DNA of 64,000 bases. Source: Paenibacillus sp. JCM 10914. GTDB lineage: Bacteria; Bacillota; Bacilli; Paenibacillales; Paenibacillaceae. The notes under the pieces were generated by a model, which did not search any database, was not told where the DNA came from, and saw nothing but the letters and a program-made list of their open reading frames with translations. The position numbers were made by a program, and so were the translations under genes. Location: assembly GCF_001315105.1 (NCBI RefSeq), contig NZ_BAZR01000023.1, forward strand, positions 1 through 64,000, in the 5' to 3' direction. This document shows, one piece after another, positions 19,101-26,687 of this stretch; position 1 is the stretch's first letter; each line of letters starts with the position of its first letter.

Positions 19101-19804
19101 TGAATGATCACGTTCCCGGTAATGATCTCTTTGCCGGTAGCCGGACCATAGGTTCCTGCCTGATCGTAGACCGTGGTCGTTAACTCTGCATGTTTGGCAA
19201 GAGCCGAGTCGATCAAGACGATGGCTTCAGCTCGTGACAACGATTTATTGGGAGCCAGGGTTTGGTTCGGATAGCCTTGCAGAATTCCGTTGTGAATGAC
19301 GGCAGCCATACTGGATTTCGCCCAACCAGCAATCTGGTTAGCATCGGCGTAGTGATCCAATGATTGAGCACTCTCGCTTTGAAGGTCCAGCAAGCTCGTG
19401 ATCATCGCTGCCGCTTCTTGACGTGTTACCGTCACGTTAGGGCGGAAAGTTTGGTCTTGATATCCTTGGAGATATCCTTGTTGGACGGCAGTTGTAATCT
19501 CGGCATAAGCCCAATTGTCCGGAGATACATCCTTAAATGAAGAAGCGGGGCTTGGGGTTTTCTCCAAATCAAACAGTCGGTTAATCATCGTAACGAATTC
19601 TGCTCGGGTGATCGTCTGGTTCGGTCTGAACGAGCCATCTTGATAACCGTGCAGTAATCCATTATCCACCCATTGCTGAATACGCGGTTGTGCCCAATGG
19701 CCAGCAATATCGCTGGCAGATTGCGCTTGTACACCGGCGAATGAACTGAAAACCAAACTAAATCCGAGCAGACCTGCGACCGTGCTTCGTGTCTTCTTAG
19801 TCAT
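16145..19804 (-). CDS. SLH-domain surface protein with triplicated beta-helix region
   Basis: A 1,219-residue secreted protein. Signal peptide about 1-28 (cut after VQAQS); three SLH domains (about 29-75, 87-135, 150-200; each with a GYQDGSFRP-type turn) that anchor it to pyruvylated cell-wall polymer. Residues about 210-430 are beta-rich (NVIIQSADVKLQNIEI). A Gly/Asn/Pro linker spans about 440-478. Three units of about 205 residues follow, each with VSLNGNGHTI, GLLVNANDV, GSYGIHVYNA and NEYGGIEVSKG, as in pectate-lyase-like right-handed beta-helices. The tail is rich in PEPE. It is likely structural or glycan-binding; no catalytic residues were identified. AGGAGG precedes the ATG. Confidence 0.88.
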   Translation of the reverse strand: MTKKTRSTVAGLLGFSLVFSSFAGVQAQSASDIAGHWAQPRIQQWVDNGLLHGYQDGSFRPNQTITRAEFVTMINRLFDLEKTPSPASSFKDVSPDNWAYAEITTAVQQGYLQGYQDQTFRPNVTVTRQEAAAMITSLLDLQSESAQSLDHYADANQIAGWAKSSMAAVIHNGILQGYPNQTLAPNKSLSRAEAIVLIDSALAKHAELTTTVYDQAGTYGPATGKEIITGNVIIQSADVKLQNIEITGNLTFAEGIGEGDVVVDHVTVKGTTHVKGGGKNSIHLVDTTTGIIIVNKANGTVRIVAEGSTVAGQVFILSSALLEESGLTGAGFTDVELSESLPANAKVQLMGVFDDVNVLASAITLELQKGAIGTLNILEGANHAKIELGSGAEVQSLILDAIIQVLGLGTVKKATINEGAQGSSFNKRPQSIDGVHKDQVQAPPPSTGGGIPGGGNGGGNNGGNEGNPGGGQPIETDAQKVARIKAAILALELVWVYDGAEATVKYIEDKLGSINLSNVRVLVSANETQGAIITIQSGSVTNTIEIEAEADIANVIAIEALRGALIDDNIENINLLENISGVDRRIDIARTVSLNGNNKTISFANTIKHGVLVTHNDVTVNNLSLSLNSTHGQWDGVYGLQVYNAKNVTLSNYKAAGGDAALLVNSSTVTLEGNIDVSHNEYGGIEVSKSQGNSNLPESTLFIEGMLLNSTESLNSPTVWVIDGQGSINLDRAGTPLTSKQIASRSQTYYYLNADLAVTAEVSTHAQLLAAIENDAIEIIKVTADIPNVTDTITISRKVSLNGNGHTINFTEGIKDGLLVNANDVNIEDLKLALRSPDGWQGSYGIHVYNATDVTIKDYTANGGDAALLINGSNVALEGTIDVSGNEYGGIEVSKGKTLSKSSVLHVDRASFINSTEHMGNPTIWLEQDEGSISSDSNFTVAQVVHPSDRLQTHYFLRESSKTAVHVSTAHKLKEGIANPNVETIRLAGDIDNVSETLIISRQVKLDGNGHTIHFTGGIKDGLLVNANDVKVENLKLALRSPNGWQGSYGIQVYKATGVTIRDFKASGADAALLVNGSSVTLDGRIDVTGNEFGGIEVSMGKGLTDKSELILQAGIELVNDSENNDNPTIWVEEVQGIVIFSGDILSRKEVTTPKTQTHYFINPVYVVPDNLTVAEPDPSVSPDLDLFPEPELELIPEPESESIPDPGQATEPEPQLAP
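16600..17990 (-). repeat. Three tandem coding repeats of about 615-618 bp inside the SLH gene
   Basis: Matching positions recur at 16638, 17253 and 17871, spacings of 615 and 618 bases (205 and 206 codons). The copies at 16638-16750 and 17253-17365 are almost identical at the DNA level; the third, at 17871, is more diverged. This points to recent duplication or gene conversion and to likely copy-number variation and assembly risk. Confidence 0.8.
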
Positions 19805-19843
19805 TTTCTCCTCCTATATATTCGTATTTACGAATGATGTTAA

Positions 19844-19921
19844 GTAAAAAAGACTTCATATGACAAAAATATCCCGGTTTATCTTCCGAATAAAAGGACT
19901 TAAGTCATGGTTCTTTTTTAC
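19844..19921 (-). promoter_or_regulatory. Structured 5' leader of the SLH gene
   Basis: GTAAAAAAG (19844-19852) and CTTTTTTAC (19913-19921) can pair to close a 78-base domain containing the perfect palindrome GACTTAAGTC (19897-19906). A second small hairpin, ATTCGT/ACGAAT (19820-19835), lies just before the ribosome site. It does not match a riboswitch class I know. Confidence 0.4.
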
Positions 19922-20028
19922 TGTGACGATTCTACCATAATTAAACATGGTGAATCTAGTAAAAAAATGGGGATTATTAGGTTGCTTATGCTATTATCAC
20001 ATCCTTGAGTTACTGGTCTGAGCATAAT

Positions 20029-20056
20029 AAAAAGCCAGTCCCTTTGGACTGGCCCT
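20029..20056 (-). terminator. Terminator of the 20070-20555 gene
   Basis: GCCAGTCC pairs with GGACTGGC around a four-base loop; on the minus strand it is followed by TTTTTATTATG. Confidence 0.85.
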
Positions 20057-20069
20057 TATATTTTCTTGA

Positions 20070-20555
20070 TTATTCCACCTTCACTGCAAAATAAAAGTTC
20101 GCGTTGCCTTGATCCAGGAACCAGGTACATGAAATTTCATATAGATATGATCCGGGTTCAGCAGGAACGGTATATTCATGGCCTGACAGTGTCAAATTTC
20201 GTACTTGGAATGATTTAATTCCGATAGGCGGTTTGGTCTCGATATCAGCTCCACCGCTTACGATGACGTGGGTGATCGTATCCAGCGTGGGGATGGCAGC
20301 GTCCGTCATAACACATTGATATCCGTTACACCATGAGTACCCGCTGCGCCTTACATCGATTTGATTTCCCTCGATCCACACCTCCGGCACGGGCGGTTCG
20401 GCGGTTTGCACCCATAACGTTTGCACAGCTTGCCTTGCGCTAACTTCCGATGTTGGAATGATATGATCCGATCTGGACCCCAAGTAGTATCCCGCACCAA
20501 ACACCATCAGGAACAGAGCGCCAAATAGAAACGGTCGCATACGTTTTGCGAACAT
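20070..20555 (-). CDS. Hypothetical membrane-anchored protein
   Basis: A 161-residue protein with one N-terminal transmembrane or uncleaved signal segment (FLFGALFLMVFGAGYYLG, about 8-26) and an extracellular domain with a short Cys-containing hairpin (SWCNGYQCV) and a beta-rich C-terminus ending NFYFAVKVE. The ATG at 20555 (MFAKRM) follows GAGAGGTG; the upstream ATG at 20570 sits too close to any site. It is transcribed away from the NUDIX gene. Not recognised. Confidence 0.65.
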   Translation of the reverse strand: MFAKRMRPFLFGALFLMVFGAGYYLGSRSDHIIPTSEVSARQAVQTLWVQTAEPPVPEVWIEGNQIDVRRSGYSWCNGYQCVMTDAAIPTLDTITHVIVSGGADIETKPPIGIKSFQVRNLTLSGHEYTVPAEPGSYLYEISCTWFLDQGNANFYFAVKVE

Positions 20556-20665
20556 GTCACACCTCTCCATTTTGTCATTCTTTTGTTCCGAACAAAGATA
20601 GAAAATATGTTATAATCTTGAAACTACATCCCCAGTATATACCAAATGGAAGAAGGGTGAAGAGT

Positions 20666-21289
20666 ATGTTGCATAAATGGCTGGAGTGGGCAAAAGAAAT
20701 CCAGGCGATTAGCCAGGCGGGACTTGCCTATACGAAAGATATATATGACGAAGAACGGTTTGAACAGTTGCGGGCGCTGAGCGTTACGATCATGCAGGAG
20801 TACACGGATGCCGGCAGTGAGAAGATTAGAGAGCTGTTTGCAAGCGAGAGCGGCTATCAGACTCCCAAGGTGGATGTGCGCGGCGTGATCTTTCAGGAAG
20901 GCAAGCTATTGTTGGTGAAGGAGAAGGCTGACGGAGCCTGGGCATTACCCGGCGGATGGGCCGACGTTGGATTGTCGCCGGTTGAGGTGACCGTGAAGGA
21001 AGTGAAGGAAGAAGCGGGCTACGAGGTGCGTGGGACGAAGCTACTGGCCGTATTGGATAAGAAGTTCCATGCGCACCCGCCTTCGGCATTCCATGTATAT
21101 AAAATGTTTATTCAGTGCGAGATTATCGGCGGTGCGGCTGGCGTCGGAGTTGAGACGTCGGACGTGGGTTTCTTCCATAAGGATGCATTACCGCCGTTAT
21201 CAGAGGAACGAAATACAAGAGAGCAGCTTGTTCGTCTATTTGAATATGAGCACCAACCTGAATTGCCGACCTGGATGGATCTTTTTTAA
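20666..21289 (+). CDS. NUDIX hydrolase with N-terminal helical domain
   Basis: A 207-residue protein: a helical N-terminal domain (about 1-60, typical of the NUDIX_N_2 subfamily) and a C-terminal NUDIX domain with the box GGWADVGLSPVEVTVKEVKE continuing EAGYEV, which holds the metal-binding REVxEE-like glutamates (here KEVKEE). Relatives hydrolyse nucleoside diphosphate derivatives, including ADP-ribose. The ATG at 20666 follows AAGAAGGGTGAAG; the upstream frame to 20546 overlaps the divergent gene and is not coding. It ends 17 bases before the PBP gene, probably co-transcribed. Confidence 0.87.
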   Translation: MLHKWLEWAKEIQAISQAGLAYTKDIYDEERFEQLRALSVTIMQEYTDAGSEKIRELFASESGYQTPKVDVRGVIFQEGKLLLVKEKADGAWALPGGWADVGLSPVEVTVKEVKEEAGYEVRGTKLLAVLDKKFHAHPPSAFHVYKMFIQCEIIGGAAGVGVETSDVGFFHKDALPPLSEERNTREQLVRLFEYEHQPELPTWMDLF

Positions 21290-21306
21290 GAGAGGAGTGG
21301 GATAGT

Positions 21307-23358
21307 GTGAAAGCCTTCAGACCGTATCAGGAAGTACCGGATGAAGTGCAGCTCAAGCGAAATTTTAATAGGCGGTTAAACCTATTCTTTTTTATCGCGT
21401 TTTTGATATTTTGCATCATCATTGTACGATTGGCCGTATTGCAGTTCGTAGAGGGACCAGAGCTTGCGGATCAGAAAGAGGGAGGGAGTCAGAAGAACTT
21501 CACGCTAAAGCCGATTCGCGGCAGCATCATTGACGCGTCCGGCAACAAGCTGGCCTATTCTACCGCTTCCAATGCTTTGTACATTACATTAACGAAGGAT
21601 TACAGTTTAAATACCGATTCCGGCAAAGCGAATCGCCCGGAAATCGAAGCGATAGCTGCGAGCATTGCCGAGGCCTTCCGCCAATACGGCGATCCGGATC
21701 TGGAGCCGATGAGTAAGGAAGAAGTGATTAAAGCACTGGATCTGCAATATACGAGGCAGCATGGATATGAACCAAGGAGGATTAAGGATCAATTGTCGAA
21801 ACAAGAGATCGCCTTTTTCCTGGAACATCGTCAGAAGTTCCCTGGCGTCCAGATTGTCGAGGAGAGTGTTAGACAATATGATCCGGATACGGTGGCTGTC
21901 CAAACCATTGGTTATTTGAGGAAATTCAAGGGCTCCAAAGACTTTAGTGAGTATAAAGAGATCGATCTGAACAACAAGACGCAGGATGATCCGGGCCTGA
22001 TCTATATCGAAGAGGAATCGGTCGGTTATGGTGGACTGGAGCGAATGTTTCAGCAGGAGCTGCGCGGCAAGAGCGGCTATATCAGCATTCCGATCAGTCC
22101 ACAGAACATGGTGGAGGGAGTACCAACATTAGTAGCACCGGAGAAAGGACTAAACGTGCATACGACAATCCATAAGGATATACAGCTTGCGACGGAACAA
22201 GCCATTATGGATCGCCTGCAATACCTTCAAACGAATGTCATATCCAAAAAATTGCACAAAGACGCGCTGACAGGCTATGCGGTAGCTATGGAAGTGGATA
22301 CGGGGAACGTGGTTGCGATGGCGAGCATGCCCGACTATGATGCTAACATCTGGGAGAGCGGAGGCGGAACGAATTCAGCGGGCAACGGAACGATAAGTAT
22401 CTATGGTTCAGGCCGATCGGGTAACAATTTTGATTCTTTGGTATTTCTCGGCTCGGTCATCAAGCCTTTAACCGTATTGATCGGACTGGAGGAGGGCTTG
22501 TTCGGGCCGAATCAGACGTATATTGACAAAGGATTTGCTACGATCGGGAGAGTTGGAAGCGAGCAGAGAATCGGTAATTCGGGAAACAAAAGTATGGGTC
22601 CAATCAAGCCACAGCAAGCGATTCAGTCCTCATCCAATGCTTTTATGATTGATATGATAGGCAAGGGGCTAGTCAGCAAGTATGGCGGTGAGAAGGGGGT
22701 TGAGGTGTGGGATCAATATATGGAATCCTTTGGTCTTGGTATCTCAACCGGCAGCGGTCTTCCTGGGGAGATGTCAGGACAAAAAAGTTATCTCGACACA
22801 GATGCCGCTGGCAGTAATTTAGCAGCCTTGGCTTTTGCATCTTTCGGACAGATGGGGAGGTACACGCCACTCCAGCTTGCCCAGTACACCGTCATGCTGG
22901 CAAATGAAGGCAAGCGGATCAAACCGCAGCTTGTCAGTAAACTGACCGACCAGAACGGCAATGTTGTGAAGACGTTCGAACGGGAGGTCCTTAGCGAAGT
23001 GGAATTTCCGCAGGAATACTGGAACGTGGTGAGACGGGGCATGAACACGCAAGGCATTGCAGGGTTTGAGGATTTCCGTTACGATTTTGCACGCAAGACC
23101 GGTACGTCCGAGCAGGACTCCGCGGCCGGCCGCAAGGATAACGGCGTCTTTATTGCTTTCGCCCCGCGCGACAATCCGAAGCTTGCGGTTGCGGTGGTTG
23201 TGCCGGAGGGCGGTTTCGGTTCGCAGAGCGCCGCGCCGATCGCCCGAAAGATCTTCGATGCTTATGACGAAGTATACGGGCTGGACGGAACGCCGCACCC
23301 GAAATTGCCTGAGGAGCAGACCGATGATCAGGAAGAAGAGGTCAAAGCAGAGGAATAG
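21307..23358 (+). CDS. Class B penicillin-binding protein (PBP2/MrdA-like transpeptidase)
   Basis: A 683-residue, membrane-anchored transpeptidase for peptidoglycan cross-linking. One N-terminal transmembrane helix (FFIAFLIFCIIIVRLAVLQF), a PBP dimerisation domain (about 60-300, IRGSIIDASGNKLAYS), and a transpeptidase domain with SVIK (catalytic Ser383), SSN (about 442) and KTG (about 597). Length and architecture fit the PBP2/PbpA/PbpH group. The GTG start follows GAGAGGAGTGG. The acidic C-terminal tail (EEQTDDQEEEVKAEE) is common in Paenibacillus homologues. Confidence 0.9.
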   Translation: MKAFRPYQEVPDEVQLKRNFNRRLNLFFFIAFLIFCIIIVRLAVLQFVEGPELADQKEGGSQKNFTLKPIRGSIIDASGNKLAYSTASNALYITLTKDYSLNTDSGKANRPEIEAIAASIAEAFRQYGDPDLEPMSKEEVIKALDLQYTRQHGYEPRRIKDQLSKQEIAFFLEHRQKFPGVQIVEESVRQYDPDTVAVQTIGYLRKFKGSKDFSEYKEIDLNNKTQDDPGLIYIEEESVGYGGLERMFQQELRGKSGYISIPISPQNMVEGVPTLVAPEKGLNVHTTIHKDIQLATEQAIMDRLQYLQTNVISKKLHKDALTGYAVAMEVDTGNVVAMASMPDYDANIWESGGGTNSAGNGTISIYGSGRSGNNFDSLVFLGSVIKPLTVLIGLEEGLFGPNQTYIDKGFATIGRVGSEQRIGNSGNKSMGPIKPQQAIQSSSNAFMIDMIGKGLVSKYGGEKGVEVWDQYMESFGLGISTGSGLPGEMSGQKSYLDTDAAGSNLAALAFASFGQMGRYTPLQLAQYTVMLANEGKRIKPQLVSKLTDQNGNVVKTFEREVLSEVEFPQEYWNVVRRGMNTQGIAGFEDFRYDFARKTGTSEQDSAAGRKDNGVFIAFAPRDNPKLAVAVVVPEGGFGSQSAAPIARKIFDAYDEVYGLDGTPHPKLPEEQTDDQEEEVKAEE

Positions 23359-23424
23359 AATGTGTGAGTTATGCTGATTCCAGGTATTACATTCGATTAT
23401 GTTAATTGAAGGGTGAGGGAAACG

Positions 23425-23702
23425 ATGGGCTCAAGAATCATGCATCTGATCATTGCCAATCGGATAGCGGAAGAACTGTCGATGGAAGATCGAACGGCCT
23501 TCCTGCTGGGGAGTATCGCACCCGATGCGGTGTCTCCGAAAGAGCTGTCGCATTGCTTTGCAGGTGAAGTTCAAGATTTCTCGACGCACATTGATTACCG
23601 AACGCACAACTGAACGTGTTCACGATGAACCAAATGATCGGTTATTTGGAGACATCCGTCGAAGTAGGGGTGCTGAAATTACAGAGCGTACTTACAGCAT
23701 AA
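23425..23702 (+). pseudogene. Zinc-dependent phospholipase C-like gene, internally deleted
   Basis: The N-terminal 63 residues (GSRIMHLIIANRIAEEL, FLLGSIAPDAVSPKE) match the start of zinc-dependent phospholipase C/YfhO-like hydrolases, with the early metal-ligand region. After the TGA at 23611-23613, a shifted frame (23610-23702) reads LNVFTMNQMIGYLETSVEVG, which looks like the family's C-terminus. Full-length members exceed 200 residues, so the middle is missing. Unlike the other split genes, this cannot be repaired by one base and is a genuine remnant or an assembly collapse. AGGGTGAGG precedes the ATG. Confidence 0.6.
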
Positions 23703-23711
23703 TCGAGCGTT

Positions 23712-23758
23712 AAGAAGCCTGGCTTAATGTAGAGATGCTCTCTTAAGCCAGGCTTCTT
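23712..23758. terminator. Hairpin between convergent genes
   Basis: A perfect 16-bp stem, AAGAAGCCTGGCTTAA against TTAAGCCAGGCTTCTT, with a 15-base loop. It lies between the phospholipase remnant and the end of the GH105 operon and probably ends transcription in both directions, although T runs are short. Confidence 0.75.
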
Positions 23759-23774
23759 GTATGCACGGACAGCT

Positions 23775-24806
23775 TCAATATGGATTCTGTTTCACCTTGA
23801 GCACTTCGGCGAGGAAGGTCAGGGCCAGCCCTTGTCCCCAGCCTTGAATGCGTTTATCCGGGACATGGCAGTAGCCATGTGTGTCCTTCATGACCGCCGT
23901 TCCGGCAGACACGCCGGTGACCGTACCGTCTTCCGTTATCCGGGCCAGGATGCCATCCAGCGACTTCTGGCTGTATTTATTGTAAAGACGTCCCTTTGTT
24001 AACAGTGCTGCGGCGATACCCGCTGAACCTGAGGTCTCCAGCGGAGATTCCGGGTCGATTGTGATCGTATGCCACAAGCCGGAGTCGTCCTGCAATCGGA
24101 CGAGTGCGCTCAGTTGGTCACGCAGCGAGCCTTCGATGGTCATGAAGGACGGATGCGTGACGGGGGTAAGCTCCAGAGCACGAGCCATCGTGATCGCGGC
24201 CCACGCGTTGCCCCGGCACCAGAATACGCCGGACATATGGTTCTTGGCCAGGTTATCCCAGCCGTGATAATACAGATGGCTGACGGGATCCTGCAAGCAG
24301 TCCTCGTGTCCGTGATATTGTCTTAATCCATCTTCGAAATATTCTTCTCGCTCCAGGAGCACACCGATGCGCAGCAGGAAATATCCGGCCATGAACATCG
24401 TATCGACCCAAGCCTGTTCAGGAAATACATAGGCTTCGGAATTCACCGTATGCTGAAAAATCCCGCTGCCGAACCGAGCGGCGTCAAGCGTTAGATATTC
24501 CGCCATCGCTTTCGCCGTATCCAGATAGCGTTCATCTTCATAGACCTCGTACAAGGTCAATAAGGAGTGGCCGATGGATACGCCGTTCACGGACAACTTC
24601 GGCAGTCCGTCCTCCATGTTTTCATCGACCCAGGCTTTCAGCGGTTCCAGATACTCGCGCTTCCCCGTAGCGGCATAGGCTTCGCATACGCCATAGAAAG
24701 CAACGCCGCCTGGCCAATCCCAACTGAAATCCATGCGGAAGGTGCGCTCTACCACCCGGTCTATCGCTTGCGCTACAACTTGTTCATCATATTTAAGTGT
24801 TGGCAT
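23775..24806 (-). CDS. yesR: Unsaturated rhamnogalacturonyl hydrolase, GH105 family
   Basis: A 343-residue (alpha/alpha)6-barrel enzyme, cytoplasmic (no signal peptide), that removes the unsaturated galacturonyl residue from rhamnogalacturonan lyase products. Family landmarks: AWVDTMFMAGYFLL with the catalytic Asp, then WCRGNAWAAI and GTAVMKDTHGYC. It is the last gene of an operon with the gene order of B. subtilis yesMNOPQR, which supports the YesR name. The ATG at 24806 follows AAAGGAGAT; the ATG at 24824 overlaps that site and is unlikely. Confidence 0.85.
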   Translation of the reverse strand: MPTLKYDEQVVAQAIDRVVERTFRMDFSWDWPGGVAFYGVCEAYAATGKREYLEPLKAWVDENMEDGLPKLSVNGVSIGHSLLTLYEVYEDERYLDTAKAMAEYLTLDAARFGSGIFQHTVNSEAYVFPEQAWVDTMFMAGYFLLRIGVLLEREEYFEDGLRQYHGHEDCLQDPVSHLYYHGWDNLAKNHMSGVFWCRGNAWAAITMARALELTPVTHPSFMTIEGSLRDQLSALVRLQDDSGLWHTITIDPESPLETSGSAGIAAALLTKGRLYNKYSQKSLDGILARITEDGTVTGVSAGTAVMKDTHGYCHVPDKRIQGWGQGLALTFLAEVLKVKQNPY

Positions 24807-24830
24807 AATCAAATCTCCTTTCATCCTCCA

Positions 24831-25664
24831 TTATCCTTTTAATCCGGTCGTACTGATGCCCTCGACGATGTACTTCTGGAATATGAAGAACACGATCACA
24901 ACCGGCAGCAAGGACAAGGTCGCCATGGCAAACATGCCGCCCCAGTTGTTGAGAGATTCGCCGTCGAGGAACAGCTTCAAGGCAAGGGAGACCGGATAAG
25001 AATCAGGTCTGTTTAGGTAAATTAGCGGGTTGATAAAGTCATCCCATCTCCAGTAGAAGGAGAAGATGGAGCACGTAATTAGCGCTGGGACGATTAAGGG
25101 GACAACGATTCGGACGAAGATGCCGTACTTGCTGCACCCGTCGATCTTCGCCGCCTCATCAAGCTCCTTCGGAATCGTGCGTATGAATTGCATGATCAGG
25201 AAGATAAAGAACGGGATGCCGAAGAATTGAGGAACGATTAAGGGCTTGAACGTCGAGATCCATCCGAACTTGGCAAACATCACGTATTGCGGAACGATGA
25301 CAACGTCGTGCGGCAGCATCATGGTGATCATCATGCAGGCGAACCAGAACTGCTGGCCGAAGAATCGGGTACGGGCCAGGCCGAACGCAACGAGTGCAGA
25401 GGACGCGACCGCGCCAATGGTAGAGATGATGACGATGATGAACGAGTTCTTAAAGAACGTGCCGAAGGTCGTCCCGGCAAAGCCGCGCCAGCCTGAAGCA
25501 TAGTTGGCGAACTCAAGCCGACTGGGGATCAGGCTGTAAGCGGTGGTAAAGATCTCATGGTTGGGTTTGAGTGAGCTGGCTACCAGCCACAGAATCGGAT
25601 AGGTCATCCCGAGAGCAAACAAGCCAACCAAGGTGTGATAGAGTACGCGTTTACCTCTGGTCAT
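24831..25664 (-). CDS. yesQ: Carbohydrate ABC transporter permease (YesQ-like, MalG type)
   Basis: A 277-residue inner-membrane permease of the CUT1 family with about six transmembrane helices. The conserved EAA loop reads ELDEAAKIDGCSKYGIFVRI, followed by VPLIVPAL; it docks to the shared MsmX-type ATPase, which is not encoded here. It pairs with the YesP-like permease 5 bases upstream. In the yes system the pair imports rhamnogalacturonan-derived oligosaccharides. Confidence 0.87.
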   Translation of the reverse strand: MTRGKRVLYHTLVGLFALGMTYPILWLVASSLKPNHEIFTTAYSLIPSRLEFANYASGWRGFAGTTFGTFFKNSFIIVIISTIGAVASSALVAFGLARTRFFGQQFWFACMMITMMLPHDVVIVPQYVMFAKFGWISTFKPLIVPQFFGIPFFIFLIMQFIRTIPKELDEAAKIDGCSKYGIFVRIVVPLIVPALITCSIFSFYWRWDDFINPLIYLNRPDSYPVSLALKLFLDGESLNNWGGMFAMATLSLLPVVIVFFIFQKYIVEGISTTGLKG

Positions 25665-25669
25665 GAAGC

Positions 25670-26578
25670 TTAGTCTCCCTTCGATTCATAGTGCACCCAG
25701 CGGGTGGAGGATTTGAAGATGGCAATGGTCAGGACACCCACGATCAGCAGCATGATCCAAGCAAGCGCGGAGGCGTATCCCATCTCAAAGTGCGAGAATG
25801 CCTTGCGGTACAGATACAACGAATAGAGCAGCGTCTGGTCTAGAGGTCCGCCTTCTCCCCGTGAGATGATATAGGCAGGCGTAAATGTGAGGAACGCCGA
25901 TATCGTCTGCAGCGTCAGGTTAAACAGAATGATGGGACTGAGCATGGGCAGCGTAATCTTAATGAAGCGATGAACCGCATTCGCCCCATCCACGCTGGCC
26001 GCTTCATAATAATCTTTCGGGATGTTTTTGAGACCGGCGAGAAAAATAATCATGGAAGATCCGAACTGCCACACCGACAGTGCAATCAGCGTCCAGAGCG
26101 CCGTGCTCGGATTCCCGATCCAGGAGGTGGACGACTCGATGCCAATGAGCGATAAGGCCGAGTTAACAAGCCCTTGGTCACCGAAGATTTGCTGCCACAT
26201 GATTGCGACAGCCACGCTGCCGCCGATCAGAGACGGCAGATAAAAGGCTGAACGATACAGTCCGACCGCTTTGGTAGCGGTGTTCAGAATCATGGCGACG
26301 AATAGGGCGAAGATGAGCCGAAGCGGGACGCTCGCCAGTACGTAGGTGAACGTAACCTGAAACGATTTGGCAATCTTGTCATCCTCCATAAAGAGCCGCT
26401 CGTAATTGCCGAGTCCGAGCCATCTCGGCGCTTCCATCAGATTGTAGTTCGTGAAGGAATAATATAAGGAGGACAGGATGGGATACAGCGTGAAAATGAG
26501 AAAGCCAAGCACGAACGGAGCAGAGAAGACGTAACCGGTGATGTGCTCGTTCTCACGGAGCTTCTTCATAGTGTTCAA
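25670..26578 (-). CDS. yesP: Carbohydrate ABC transporter permease (YesP-like, MalF type)
   Basis: A 302-residue CUT1 permease with six transmembrane helices. The N-terminus (HITGYVFSAPFVLGFLIFTL) and the EAA loop (DYYEAASVDGANAVHRFIKI) are characteristic of the MalF/UgpA subfamily. It forms a heterodimeric channel with the downstream YesQ-like permease. A terminator-like stem-loop between it and the binding protein gene should lower its expression relative to that gene. Confidence 0.87.
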   Translation of the reverse strand: MNTMKKLRENEHITGYVFSAPFVLGFLIFTLYPILSSLYYSFTNYNLMEAPRWLGLGNYERLFMEDDKIAKSFQVTFTYVLASVPLRLIFALFVAMILNTATKAVGLYRSAFYLPSLIGGSVAVAIMWQQIFGDQGLVNSALSLIGIESSTSWIGNPSTALWTLIALSVWQFGSSMIIFLAGLKNIPKDYYEAASVDGANAVHRFIKITLPMLSPIILFNLTLQTISAFLTFTPAYIISRGEGGPLDQTLLYSLYLYRKAFSHFEMGYASALAWIMLLIVGVLTIAIFKSSTRWVHYESKGD

Positions 26579-26635
26579 CCCCTACCATTTCAATTTTGCA
26601 GTGTCCCATGGTGCGGAAGCACTGATGAGTTTCAT

Positions 26636-26680
26636 GAAAACAGCCATTGACGCATGAGCATACCGATGCGAAAATGGCTG
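26636..26680 (-). terminator. Stem-loop between binding-protein and permease genes
   Basis: CAGCCATT/AATGGCTG plus inner CGCAT/ATGCG, 8 bases after the binding-protein stop, followed on the minus strand by TTTTC. It is probably a partial terminator or 3'-end stabiliser that raises binding-protein output over the permeases. Confidence 0.65.
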
Positions 26681-26687
26681 CAGCTTG

